Of a stretch of DNA of 64,000 nt, positions 36,141 to 49,700 are shown one piece after another. The translations under genes and the position numbers were made by a program. Source of the stretch: Prinia subflava (lineage: Eukaryota > Chordata > Aves > Passeriformes > Cisticolidae); NCBI RefSeq assembly GCF_021018805.1, contig NW_026960610.1, positions 620,001 through 684,000 on the forward strand, written 5' to 3'. How positions within the stretch are numbered: position 1 is the stretch's first letter; every line of letters starts with the position of its first letter. A model generated the notes under the pieces. The model saw only the letters and a list, made by a program, of their open reading frames with translations. It was not told where the DNA came from and made no database searches.

Positions 36141-36709
36141 TGGAGGAGTATCTCCGAGACGGTAGAGTCGGCGACAAAGTATCTCTATAAGCAAAGTAGC
36201 AGGGGTAGCACGTGGTTTATTGTGAGGGCCTTGCTTGTAGCTGCTGGGCACAGCTAAAGCAGGCCAGGAGAGCAGGAACTGAGAGGGAAGAGAGAGAGAA
36301 AGAGAAGAAGGAAGAGAGAAGGGAAGGGAAAAGAGCAGGGGAAAGGGAAGAGGGGATAAGAGCAGGGAAAAAGGGAAGAGGGGATAAGAGAGGGAGGTTC
36401 TGAATACTGTACAATAAATATCTTTCCAAGTTGAATAGTATGAGTTGGACCAACCAATCTAATACAAGATAACAACATTTACATACAGCCAATAGAAATG
36501 TCCCATTACCTAAGGCAAGTAGGAGCATATTGTTTAATCAAGGGAGCTGGCCCTCAGCTTAGCACATCGTTGTTCACAAGCTGATGGCTCTGTACTCTAC
36601 ACCCTAAATCTCAAAGCATGCTTTCATTTCTATCTGGCTTGTTGAACTCAGACTCCCAGAATCTAAACCACCATATTTGCAAGGTCTTTCTACTTCATCC
36701 TTCCCAACA
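36141..36709 (-). repeat. 3' LTR of the gag-only provirus
   Basis: 569 bp, minus strand TGTTGGGAAGG to CTCCTCCA. It contains a long pyrimidine-rich (purine on plus) tract near 36280-36395, with about 30 bp more than in the 5' LTR. The minus strand just upstream reads AACTGGGGAGA, the polypurine tract. Confidence 0.92.
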
Positions 36710-36719
36710 TCTCCCCAGT

Positions 36720-36905
36720 TCTGATGAACAATAAAAATACTAGAAACTGCTTTACTCATAATTTTCTGCACACATTGAAGTATGCAGAGAACTACTACTA
36801 AAACTACAACTATTACTATTACTATTAAAATGAACAGGCTTATTTTACAAAGTTCCTTTAGCCAAGGTGCAAAGCTCCAACCATCAAACAAACAGTTTAG
36901 CCATT
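36720..36905 (-). pseudogene. env: env remnant: membrane anchor and cytoplasmic tail
   Basis: The minus strand encodes a W-rich pre-anchor segment (FDGWSFAPWLKELCK), then about 25 strongly hydrophobic I/V/L residues and a short polar tail. This is the C-terminus of a betaretrovirus-type transmembrane subunit. It stays because it lies next to the polypurine tract, where replication-competent deletion derivatives must keep sequence. Confidence 0.75.
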
Positions 36906-36910
36906 GTCAT

Positions 36911-39900
36911 TCAAAAATGTTGTTGATTTGGAGGTTGCCAAAGTTCACCAGGATCCTGATGGTAGTAGGTCTGGGTCATTACCTGGGATTTGACTGGTAA
37001 CGTAGCAGAGTGTTGTGGAGTCGGGGCATTAATAAATTTTGCTTCAGGTGCTTGGGGTGCCACTATTTGTTTCGTCACACGATGGCGTTGTGCGCTCGCT
37101 TTGGAGTTTTTTGGAGAGTGGGTTTGCCTTGTGTCATGCTTAGCTCGACATTGCCAGGCATGATGTTTCCCTTTCTTGCAGGCATGGCAGCGACGAGGTG
37201 CTTGTGCACCCCTTTTAATTTCTGGGCAATTTCTCACAATATGACCGGGTTTTTTACAAAAGTAGCAAGGTGCTGAGGTTACAGCAGTTTGCATAACAGC
37301 CATAGTGTTGTTTTGTTGCTGGGAGTTCAGGTGCAAAGCAGCAAGGATTTCAGTCAGTTTTTGGTCTCATGCCTCTGCCTGTGTTGCTTGAGCTGTAAGA
37401 GCTCGCTCAATTTTTTCTCCTAAAGTTTTCCAAGTTCATGTGCTTGGATAGTTGCCACTTGTAGTGGACTTACAATTTTGTTACAGGCTTCAATCATTTC
37501 AGGTACTGTGGGTCTTTCTTTTCCTAGGGCTTTGATTACCCTTTTACATTCAGCATTGGTGTTATTTTTAATAATGTCCCTTATCATGATTGGGCGAGCT
37601 ATATCATCACCGCATTGCCTTTCTGCTGCTTGTATCACTCAGTCTGCAAATGCAGTAAATGGTTCAGATGACTCTTGACTAATCAGATTGTAGGCTTTTT
37701 CAAAACTTCCTGCAGGCTGAATCTGCAAAAAGGCTCTACAAGCCATTTTTTTAATGTCATTGAACACTATTCTGGGTAGGTTCACTTGATCTTCATTCCG
37801 ATCATCAGGATGTTCACCAGTCAACTTAGATATGGTAAGGGTGCGAAGGGTTGCATCAGTACTTTGCCTGTAAGTGGTCAAAACCCCTGTAAGCATTCTT
37901 TTCCATATGTGTTCCCACAGCATATATTGTGAATCTGTGAGAATTACACTGGCGAGATTTTTACAGTCATTTGGTGTTAGCGTGTGTTCTTCTGGGGTAC
38001 TTTTCAGCAGTTGTTTAAAGTATGGCGAGCAAATGCCACTGTCTTTCACTGCTTTTCGTAGTTCTTTTATCTCATGAGGTGGGATAGCTGTCCATGTTCT
38101 TGGACCTTCGGCTTGTTGGCTGAATAGCACAGGCATAGTTAGAGGATTTAGACTTTCTTCTTTGCAAATCTGGCGTCTGACTTCATGCCAGTCTGTGAAC
38201 TGGGAATTGTCAAAACACTTCTGGGGGTTTTGTATTTTTGAGATTGATGTTAGTGAATATTCAGGGTTTAATGTCTCATTTTGGGTTGAGAAGTCTGTCC
38301 CAAACACAGGGGGCCCTGTAGAGCTGTTTGGGAACAGACTTATTTGTTTTTCGGGGTTCTCTTGTATTTGAATCAAAGGGTTGTCATTTGCAGGAGCAAA
38401 ATAGTTCTCTGTCTGTCCTGTATTCATTGAAGCAGCTGTCATATTCCACTCTCCCCCTTTTCCTTGCACAGTTTGTGTGCATGGCTGGGACTGTATGGAC
38501 GAGTTGTGATACAATGAAGTCTCATTCGGTACTAGGGGTGCTGAGGGCGGGAACGCAGCTGGGTGACCGAGGAGATTCGGTGGCTGGGGTAGGGCAGCAG
38601 GCATCGGAGGCAGAGGAGCTGACAGCGAAGACACATCAGCTGTTAGTTGGGCAGGGTCGTGCGCTGGTGAGGGGTCTCTGAAAGATGTGGTTGTGCCCGA
38701 GACGGCGGCATATGGCAGAGAGGGTGGCGCAGAAGGATGCATCCAAGGCGGTGCAGGAATCGACTGTAGCGGCATTGTGTGTAGACTCGGCGGTGGCGGC
38801 GGAGGGATGTTTGGGGGCTGCAGATGTGTGGGAGCCGTGGGCTGGTGCTGTGGTGGTGGCATGGCGGGCCGAGCTGCGGGAGGGATTATTTGCGGAGAGG
38901 CTGCAGCTGGGGCTGTTGGAGCAGGAACTGGCCGGGCTGGCGGCGCGGATGAATACAGTTCTGGAATTGCGAATATCTGCTCTGGCGGCGGCAGCGGCAT
39001 CGGTGGTCGTGCAGCATGGCATGGGGGCGGCGGGAGCAGCGCAGCAGGGTACAGGGATGCCGGCTGAGGCTGCACCGTGGCAGGCGGCGGGTCGGGACTG
39101 GGAGGCTGTGTCAGAGCCACGGCCAAGGCTGTGGGGGGTAGAGGCGGGGCGTGCTGGTTCCGGGGAAGCAGCAAGTGCGCATGCGCGGGCCGCCCCAGCG
39201 GTTCCGTGTGGTGCGGCATCACGGCGCACGTGCTAGGCTGGGGTTGCCTGTATTCATCAGCGCCGCAGCCGGGACTGGGGGCGCGGGGGGCAGTGGGGTC
39301 ACGGCTGTGGGCTGGAACGGGGCATCCGCGGTGGCAAGAAGCGGCGGGGCGATGTCACAGCAGCTCGGACGCAGGAGGCTGCGGCGGAGCTGGCACGGCC
39401 CCGCCCGGGGCGGCGAGCAGCGGCGGGGCGGCGAACAGCGGAGGAGCTCCGGGGCGGCTGGGGGCGGGAGGCTGGGCTGTTGCTGCGGAGGGAGGCACGG
39501 CTATGGGCGCGGCGGCCGCAAACATGGGGGTCTGTGTGGGCATGAGCGGAGCCGCCGGGGAGGCGGGACCGGGGGTCGGGCCGGAGCGGCAGCGGGAAGG
39601 GAGGAGGGCGCCGTCTCTAACATGGGGACGGCCGCGGCGAGCACCGGGGCAGGCGGAGCGCGGCAGCACTGGCCGGGGCTGCGGCTGCAGCGTCTACGAG
39701 GTCCCGTGCCGCGGCGCCGGGACAGGGGAACGTGGTCGGAAGGCCGGGACAGGGGAATCGCGCTGGAGCCCCGGGGGGCACAAAGGGAACCGCAGGCACG
39801 TGCACACCGGAGGAGACACAGGGGCTGGGGGGCCGCGATGCCACAGCCGCCAGCTCAGGGACTGGCGCAGGCGGGCAGGGCGGCCGGGCTCCTGTGGCAG

Positions 39901-40555
39901 CGCACACGGGGGGTGCCGAGGAAGGGGAAGCGGCGTGGCGCTGAGGGGGATACGCAGTGGTCGCAGCCGCGGCCAGGGGAGGCGGGGTCGATGGGGCGGA
40001 AGCGAGGAGGGGGACCGCGACGGCGCAGGGGGAACCGGGGGCCGATACTGCGAGAGTCGGGACAGCAGGGAGCAGCGGGATGGCGCGGATCGGGGTGGAG
40101 GGGGGGATAGTGGGGGCAGGTGCGGTGCCAGGGGCCGCGGGGAGAGGGGACAGGGCGGCAGGGGCTAGCGGGACGGTGGGTACCGGAGCCACGAGGTTCG
40201 GCTGGAAGGCGGTGGGCGTGTCCTGCTGCAAACTCGCAGCTGGAACGGCGTTCTTCAAAGCAGCTACCGCGGGTCGCTCCTTCGCAGCAAGCACTTCTAC
40301 AAGCGCCCTGCAGGCTGGGAGAAGCTCCCCAGCCGCGAAATCACGGCGGGAAATGTTATTAAAGAGCTTATTTCCGACTGTGTCCCAAAATTCTTTGGTG
40401 AATACAGCTGACCGGTCAACATTTGGGAAATTAATCAAAGTCCATTCTAAGAGTTTTTTTAGCTCTTCTTTTGGTAACTTACTTTGACTGGAGTTCAATA
40501 AATGCTTTAGTTGTTTATAAAGATATTTATCACCGGTAGAGTGTGTTTGCCCCAT
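36911..40555 (-). pseudogene. gag: gag of a betaretrovirus-like ERV
   Basis: Starts at 40555 with MGQ, a myristoylation-type N-terminus, followed by a helical matrix domain (about residues 1-100) and a long Pro/Ala-rich linker. Capsid (about 37639-38400) has major-homology-type ESSEPFTAFAD. Nucleocapsid (36911-37336) has two CCHC knuckles, CYFCKKPGHIVRNC and CHACKKGKHHAWQC. Breaks: a frame change near 39.64 kb, TGA at about 39355, TGA at 37639 inside the capsid homology region, TAG at 37420 and another frame change near there. The breaks are few for such a length, so decay is recent. Long plus-strand frames across 38.7-40.2 kb are shadows of the Pro/Ala-rich codons. Confidence 0.85.
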
Positions 40556-41119
40556 TATTAGACTGATTTTTCCTCACCTGTGTGTTGCCAAAGCAGGGTC
40601 CTTAGCTCGAACGGCGTGGAGTGCTGGCCAGGCACTCCCACTGGCATGGACGCTGCTTCACGTCCCTCCTCAGAGCACCGTCTTCGGCTTGCCGTGCTCG
40701 GGACGTCCCACTCAGAGCTGTAGTGCGGGCGGTGCTTTCAGCAACACTCGCGTGTGCTCTGACACGTAGCAGATTCCCTCAGGAGAGCTCCAGGCACGCT
40801 GCTGCCAGCAACGGCGAGACAGTGCTCGAGGGTAGCAATGCAAATCCTCAGGAGAGCTCCAAGGAGCCGCTGCTCAGCGGCGGCCCCGTGCTCGAGGACT
40901 GCCAGGTAGTGACCTCTCAGAGCTCGAGGAGGCTGCTACGGCAGTAACAGCTTCCCGTGCTCCAGGTGTACCTCAGCAGAATTTAAGAGCTCCAGCTATG
41001 GCGCTGCGCTGCAGCCGTAAGCTGTGCTCGCGACACTTTCAGGTGGCTAAAACTGGTTATTTAGTTACCGTCCATGGAGAAGTCTCCCACAGGTGGAAAA
41101 GGCTGGATCCGGCTTTCAG

Positions 41120-41136
41120 CCACGTCTGGGCACTAA
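41120..41136 (-). promoter_or_regulatory. Degenerate primer-binding site, tRNA-Lys-like
   Basis: The minus strand right after the 5' LTR reads TAGTGCCCAGACGTGGC. It resembles the betaretroviral tRNA-Lys1,2 site (TGGCGCCCAACGTGGGG) but has several differences and one extra base. The assignment is tentative. Confidence 0.4.
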
Positions 41137-41137
41137 T

Positions 41138-41673
41138 TGAAGGAGTATCTCCAAGACGGTAGAGTCGGCGACAAAGTATCTCTATAAGCAAAGTAGCAGG
41201 GGTAGCACGTGGTTTATTGTGAGGGCCTTGCTTGTAGCTGCTAGGCACAGCTAAAGCAGGCCAGGAGAGCAGGAACAGAGAGGGAAGAGAGAGAGAAAGA
41301 GAAGAGGGAAGAGAGAAGGGAAAAGAGCAGGGGAAAGGGAAGAGGGGATAAGAGAGGGAGGTTCTGAATACTGTACAATAAATATCTTTCCAAGTTGAAT
41401 AGTATGAGTTAGACCAACCAATCTAATACAAGATAACAATATTTACATACAGCCAATAGAAATGTCCCATTACCTAAGGCAAGTAGGAGCATATTGTTTA
41501 ATCAAGGGAGCTGGCCCTCAGCTTAGCACATCGTTGTTCACAAGCTGATGGCTCTGTACTCTACACCCTAAATCTCAAAGCATGCTTTCATTTCTATCTG
41601 GCTTGTTGAACTCAGACTCCCAGAATCTAGACCACCATATTTGCAAGGTCTTTCTATTTCATCCTTCCCAACA
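41138..41673 (-). repeat. 5' LTR of the gag-only provirus
   Basis: 536-bp partner of 36141-36709, almost identical apart from the shorter purine tract and a few substitutions. A TSD copy follows at 41674. Confidence 0.92.
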
Positions 41674-41679
41674 ATAATA

Positions 41680-43195
41680 CAAGGGGTTATTTTCCAAAAC
41701 AGTTGCTTAGTAGAAGCTACTTCCATCTAATGAAAATAATAGTCATGATAGTAATAGGGAGACTTTCGAATAAATAGTAATAAATTGCTCAATCTACTGC
41801 TCAGGAAAGTTTTCCCACAAATGCCATGGAAAAAAACTCTCTTTCCATTCTCAAGTCCATAAAATTCATTTTCTTCCTCAGCCAGATCCCCATAGATACT
41901 ATTACAGAGAAACTCCATGAGGAGCTTTTCCTGCCAGCAGTGATGTGGAGAGGCTGGAGGAGGTTCAGTGGGTGCTAAGGCCAAACTCCAATCCTCAGCA
42001 GTGCTGTTATTTCCTGAACACTCACTTCAAAAAGAGTGCAGAAGAGGTTTAAAAATCATTGGGGTCAAAGTGGCTGCAGCACGTGAGCCTCTGTTGAAAC
42101 ATCTCTGGCATTGCTGGTTGCTGCTTTCCTGTTGCAGTGACTTACTGCTTCTCCCTGATGATGAACTAGAGTCCACTCTTACCAGACAGGATAAGAAGCT
42201 AGAGGATACCTCTGAAGTATCCCAAAGTTGGTAAAAATCCCAGCCTTGCTTGCCCCGACAGACAGAATCCTACAGCACACCTTAGGAAGGAGAGACCTCA
42301 TGACCTTTGAGATGTGTATTTCTTAGCATTTACCTGTTTGGCACATGTTATGCCCAGTGTCATTTGCTCTGAGTTGCAATACAAAGGAGATAAATCTATT
42401 TACCCTCAATGTGAGAAGCAGCAATGCAGAAGGTATGGCAGCCTAAAGCTTCCTCAGGAAGCTGCCTCTCAGGAATGGACCTACGACCTGAGGCTGAACC
42501 CAGGAATGAATCAGCATCTTGGCAGCCCTCAGTGTCAGGATGGGCTTTGCCGCAGGCGAGAACAGGCTCACAGCAACAGGGATTTCCTGCTGACCAGAGC
42601 AGCTACCTCAGCTCAGCACTGCGAACAGAAAGGACTGGGTGCAGAGCCGCAACCTCCTCCTCCACTTCCCTGTAGTAAATTGGTTTCACAGGCCCCAGCG
42701 GAGAATACCAGCACAGGGGTGCTGGAGTGCCAACTACCTGGAGACCTTTAATCCCCTCTTTTTCCTCTCCCCCTTTTTAAATAGCTGCAAACTCTCCCTT
42801 TGAGCCCCATGTTAAATTTCTACCTGTCTACTGAGAATGTTTTATACTAACCTGCACCTGTGGTTGGTGTTGACTTATCAAACCAATCCAGACTCCCGAA
42901 CAAAACTCACATTACTTTATATTCTAGGGAGTACACAAACATTATATGCTACACTCTACAGTACTGCATTTTTAAGAGATTTTCTTTGGGTGTGATTTTG
43001 ACTTTTTTTTTTTTAAATTGGTACTTTGCTCCTGAAGGTTTACAGTCAGTGAAAAGGAAGACACAGCCTGAAAAGAGCGGCCAAGGTTCCTCATAATAAG
43101 TGAGAATATAATTACCATTACCATGAATTTTATTATTACAATCCCTCCACACACATATGAAATAATTCTAAAAACAAAAGTCATTCAGGTCCATA
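41680..43195. other. No gene recognised
   Basis: Intergenic sequence between the provirus and the 3' end of RPL39. A 145-codon plus-strand frame at 42314-42751 has no family features and is probably chance. Confidence 0.5.
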
Positions 43196-43201
43196 TTTAT
43201 T
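43196..43201 (-). terminator. RPL39 polyadenylation signal
   Basis: AATAAA on the minus strand, about 235 bp past the RPL39 stop codon. Confidence 0.6.
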
Positions 43202-43435
43202 AAGAAGCCTGTGCACTGTCAATGCTTATGGTGATGCCTGAAAGAACACTAATAGAACACAGTCTCCATGTTTCAGACACAAAGATTTTCCCAGTTAACA
43301 TCAGCATCCCAGACTAGCTTATAAAAACCCCATACTGGGGACTGCAGTCCAGCACCACAGAAGGAATGACTTGAGAGTGTTATCGATCTGACACAGAAAG
43401 ACCAGTGTTCATTAGAGCTCCCGGGACAGTCTCTC

Positions 43436-45830
<2,395 letters not shown>

Positions 45831-46484
45831 GTGCGAGTTTATTTGGGTTTAGTACAAAAACAGCTATGGCTAAAATTCGCTTGCTTGGGAGGAGCTGCTA
45901 CTGGCGAGGTCTCGTTCTGGGCTGTAAAAAATACTTTAAGTTATGAGGGAAGAGGAAGCAGTTCCGAGGGGGCAGGAGTTCAGAAGCGTTTCAGACTTGA
46001 GAGAACCAAAGATGCTGGAAAAGAACAGGATGCCCAAAGCAGCTACATTTGATTAAAAATAAGCATTTCAGTATAGGGAGACTTTACATGAGAATTTATC
46101 AAGACATATTCAACTATGAAGCCAGCTTATTCATACACTCCAACTAAAGTTACTTTATCCAGAGAACCACTGAATAGGACAGTCTCTCCCTCCCTAACAT
46201 GGTTACTGCATTGCCAGATATTCTGCTCCGTCCGTATGTGCCAAAAGGCTCCTGTCAACTGGTACTTCAACAACCCTAACCTGTGTATGTGTCTCAGTGC
46301 TAGACTGACACACTTTAGCTTTCACTGCCTCACACAGGAGCACCACACAACACAGCAACACCTGTGTTAACTCCAAGCAACTCCAAGCTTAGTCTGCTTA
46401 AGTGCATCCAACACTGGCTCTAATTGCCTTAGAGTAGAGCTCTGGCTTTTGATCCAGGTCTTGTCCCCTCCTGACCACAACTCA
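45831..46484. other. Intergenic RPL39-UPF3B
   Basis: No gene seen between the RPL39 promoter and the UPF3B 3' end. Frames here lack family features. Confidence 0.5.
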
Positions 46485-46490
46485 TTTATT
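46485..46490 (-). terminator. Candidate UPF3B polyadenylation signal
   Basis: AATAAA on the minus strand, 277 bp after the UPF3B stop codon. Other distal signals are possible. Confidence 0.5.
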
Positions 46491-46766
46491 ATCAAACTTA
46501 AGGCCATAAAGTCTTTCTATTTCACAAAGATTATCTTCTCTGTTGTAGTTAGATGTTGGGAAAATAAGTTCAAATAACTGAAAATATTACAATCAGAACA
46601 CATTTCAAATTCAGAATCTGCAACTGAGGTTCTTTAACCAGAAACATCCAACAGCACAATGCTCCCTTTTCTTCCTTTGTTCCTTTTTCACTCTGCAGGC
46701 ACTTCTGGATTGTGTAGTACATGCTCTTTGGCTGCACAGACAGAACACATAAGGCTGGCACATCAG

Positions 46767-49700
46767 TCACTCCTCTTCCTTCGTGTGACTGGTCTCACCC
46801 TCTTGTTTCTTATCCACTCCCTGATCTGGGGGCTTTGCAGCACTGTCTTGATACTGACACAATCTGCTCCGGCTTCGGGCTCCAGGCTGGTACAGCTGCA
46901 TTGCTGGGCGATCCTGAAATAAATCAAAACTCTTTAGACTCTTTCATAGCTCCCTGCTCTCAGGGTTACTATGACATCATTTCTATGGCATTAGAAATGG
47001 CTCAAATTCAAACTTTTCAGGCTAAGTTTAATTATTCCACAGTGGTGACAAAGTAACTTCAATTGTCCCAAATCAAGGTTGTCTCTGTTGAAAAGCAACA
47101 TCCCTGTTCAAGCCACAAAGAACACTGCTCATAGTTGAGGTTATTTGTAACAAGTTTCCTGTTGAGTTCCGCTCACACACTCTCAGAAGAGAGGCCAACT
47201 TCAAAGTTTCAAAGCCCTGAGTTTCATTTGTACCTGACAATGTCTCAAGTGATACAGAAAACAAGCACAGTGATGCTGCAAAATCAGATTTTGTAGAGTG
47301 CATAAAACTACACTCAAGACATTATTTCTTGAACCTAGAAGACATGTCATATTCTGCAAGTTGCAGTTTCCTATTTTAAGGAACCCTTTTAATCACACTC
47401 CCACTTTGAGATGCATTTTCAGGCACCTATAAGATCAGCAGACAGACAGATTACTGATACTCTACCAACACCTTAAAGAGATAGCCTATGGCACAAGTCA
47501 GCAAATAAAAAGGGATCAGTGTCTTACAATTTAACCCATGTTTTCTTGGATTAGTTCTTACACAGTGACAAGAAATACTACTGTTAAGCAAATTTTAGTG
47601 GACATTTCTAGCAATGGCAGTTTGTTGCAGAAAGTTTCAACAGAGAAACCACATGGTTCTTGAAGTGCTTTTACCCTAAAAACCACAGATCCCTATGAAT
47701 CAACACATGAATTTAAAATCCAGCACCTTGTTTCTTATACGATCCCTCTTAATTGTATCTTCTTTTTTATCATCTTTTGTTACTTTCTCAGATTTGTCCG
47801 TGCTACTGGTAAAGTCTGTAAGATCACTTTTCTTTCCCTTTACTCTGAGTAAGTCTCTCTCCTTTTTCACCTCTTCCTCTTTTCTTCTAAAAACCTTCTC
47901 TTTCTCATAGTGCTCTTTCTGCCTCCGATGCTCCTCTTCTTGGCGTCTCAGTTTCTCTCTCTGTGCTCTCTCATATTCTCTGTCTCTGTCAAAATCTCTA
48001 TCTTGGTCCCTGTAGTCCTTTACACACTCATCTTCTGATCTGTATGAAAACAAAACTGAAAATTAAGCTCAAAACATTCATCAAACAGAGCTGGGAGACC
48101 AATGTAATAGTAGTGTAAATGTGCAATAGGAAGATGACACACTGGCAGGTACTAAGGAGCTCTTGGGAGGCTGTGATAGCCCAAGTCATGCATGACAGCC
48201 AGAGAGGACACTGACCACTAGTTTCCCAGCCTCCTACTTGCACAGCTGGCTGTCTCTTTTGGCTTTGAAAAAACATCTGAATTTGTCTATCTTATCTGTA
48301 TTTCTCACATGGCAGAACTGAACCTCAGATCACGGAGCTGTTGAGAATTACATTTTCCACTTTGACTTTTTACAAGACTTAGAGGGACTGGTAACTGGAG
48401 AACACCTCTCCTCTTGTCATGGTTATAATAATTATCTCATTGCAAGGACAGTGCTCACAGCCTGCTGCAGTCACCTACATATGAGTTCCCTTAGTGGAGT
48501 TCCTATAATGAGTTGTAAAAAGATTAAAATTTGTCCACTAATGAAGAATTTCCAGGTAATTCACAGAGCTTTCTGTAATCATGGGAATGTGCAGTGGCAC
48601 AGAGAACACAGGCCATGCCTTATATGAGAAAAAGCATTTGAAAGGAATTTCAAAACATGGTCATGGCAGAGCAGTCTAAACCTCAGTACAATCAGGAAAC
48701 AAGTTATAGATACATATATATTTATAGCAAGTACTGGAATACTTTTTTGCCTTCTCTTCTTTTGTCTCCCCATCAGATCGTATGGCAGATGCACTACTCG
48801 CATTTTTTTCCTCCCTCAGAGTCTCTTTTTCCAGTTTCTTGGATTTTTCTTTTCTCTCCAAGTCTTTTTCAGGCTTCTTAAGTAGCTACAAAAAAAACAG
48901 AAGTCTCAACTAAAAAGCTCACTCTAATACATATTGTCTGGCACAACACCAAAATTGCATCAAAGGAACCACAGTCCAGTAAGAAGTAAACATTAAAAAA
49001 ATATTACTGCAAATCACAGTATTTCTAAAAGCTGGAGTGTATGAGTAAGCGTTATTCACACAGCAGACTAGGATTTTTCTCCTAAACCAGGCTGTTTTAG
49101 AAAGCTTAAAAACAGACTCCATTCCATAGCGAATTCACAATCCTGTTTACTGCAGCATGTACAACAGTCACGTGACAAAAATTTTAAATATTACTATGAC
49201 ACATTAGAGCATGTAAACCTTTACAATGCCTACTACTGAATATTACAAAAAAAAAGGTCATTTACTAACACCAAACTCATGTGATTCTTCACACAATATC
49301 CAAAGTACATTTTGAGACTGATATACAAATAATAGGGGAAAGGGAATGTAACAGTTTATAATAAAGAACTGTTCTAGACCTTAATCTTTGGTTCTTCTTT
49401 TGATCTGTCTCTTTCTTTTTCTGGGCATCTGTCTATTTTCTTCAATTTTTCTGCTTCTTTTCTCTTCCTTCTTTCCTCTTCTTTCCATTTTCTTCTTTCT
49501 TCTTCTCTTTGTCTTTTCCTTTCTAATTCTCTCCTCCTTCTCTCCTCTCTTTTTTCTTCTCTCAGTCTCTATGTATGTAAAAGCAAAGAGAAATAGTGTC
49601 TCTGCACACCAGGAAACATTTCTTTAAGCCATCAAACAACTCACCTCAAAACTGCCTCTTTTATAAAAGAAAAAAAAAGTCCTGTCATCTCTGTTGTTGT

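Larger units (their letters stand above)
36141..41673 (-). mobile_element. Betaretrovirus-like provirus with gag only (pol and most of env deleted)
   Basis: Minus-strand provirus with paired LTRs and an exact 6-bp TSD, ATAATA, at 36135-36140 and 41674-41679. Gag spans about 37-40.5 kb. Directly after the nucleocapsid the sequence jumps to the last part of env (membrane anchor and tail), so protease, reverse transcriptase, integrase and most of env are absent. LTRs are nearly identical apart from one purine-tract length change, so integration is recent. Such an element would need proteins from another virus to move. Confidence 0.92.

Noticed and set aside
38685..40168. Plus-strand frames up to 363 codons
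   Set aside because: They are antisense shadows of the Pro/Ala-rich linker of the minus-strand gag and encode Gly/Arg-rich nonsense.
42314..42751. 145-codon plus-strand frame
   Set aside because: No recognisable domain, no splice or promoter context; length is compatible with chance.
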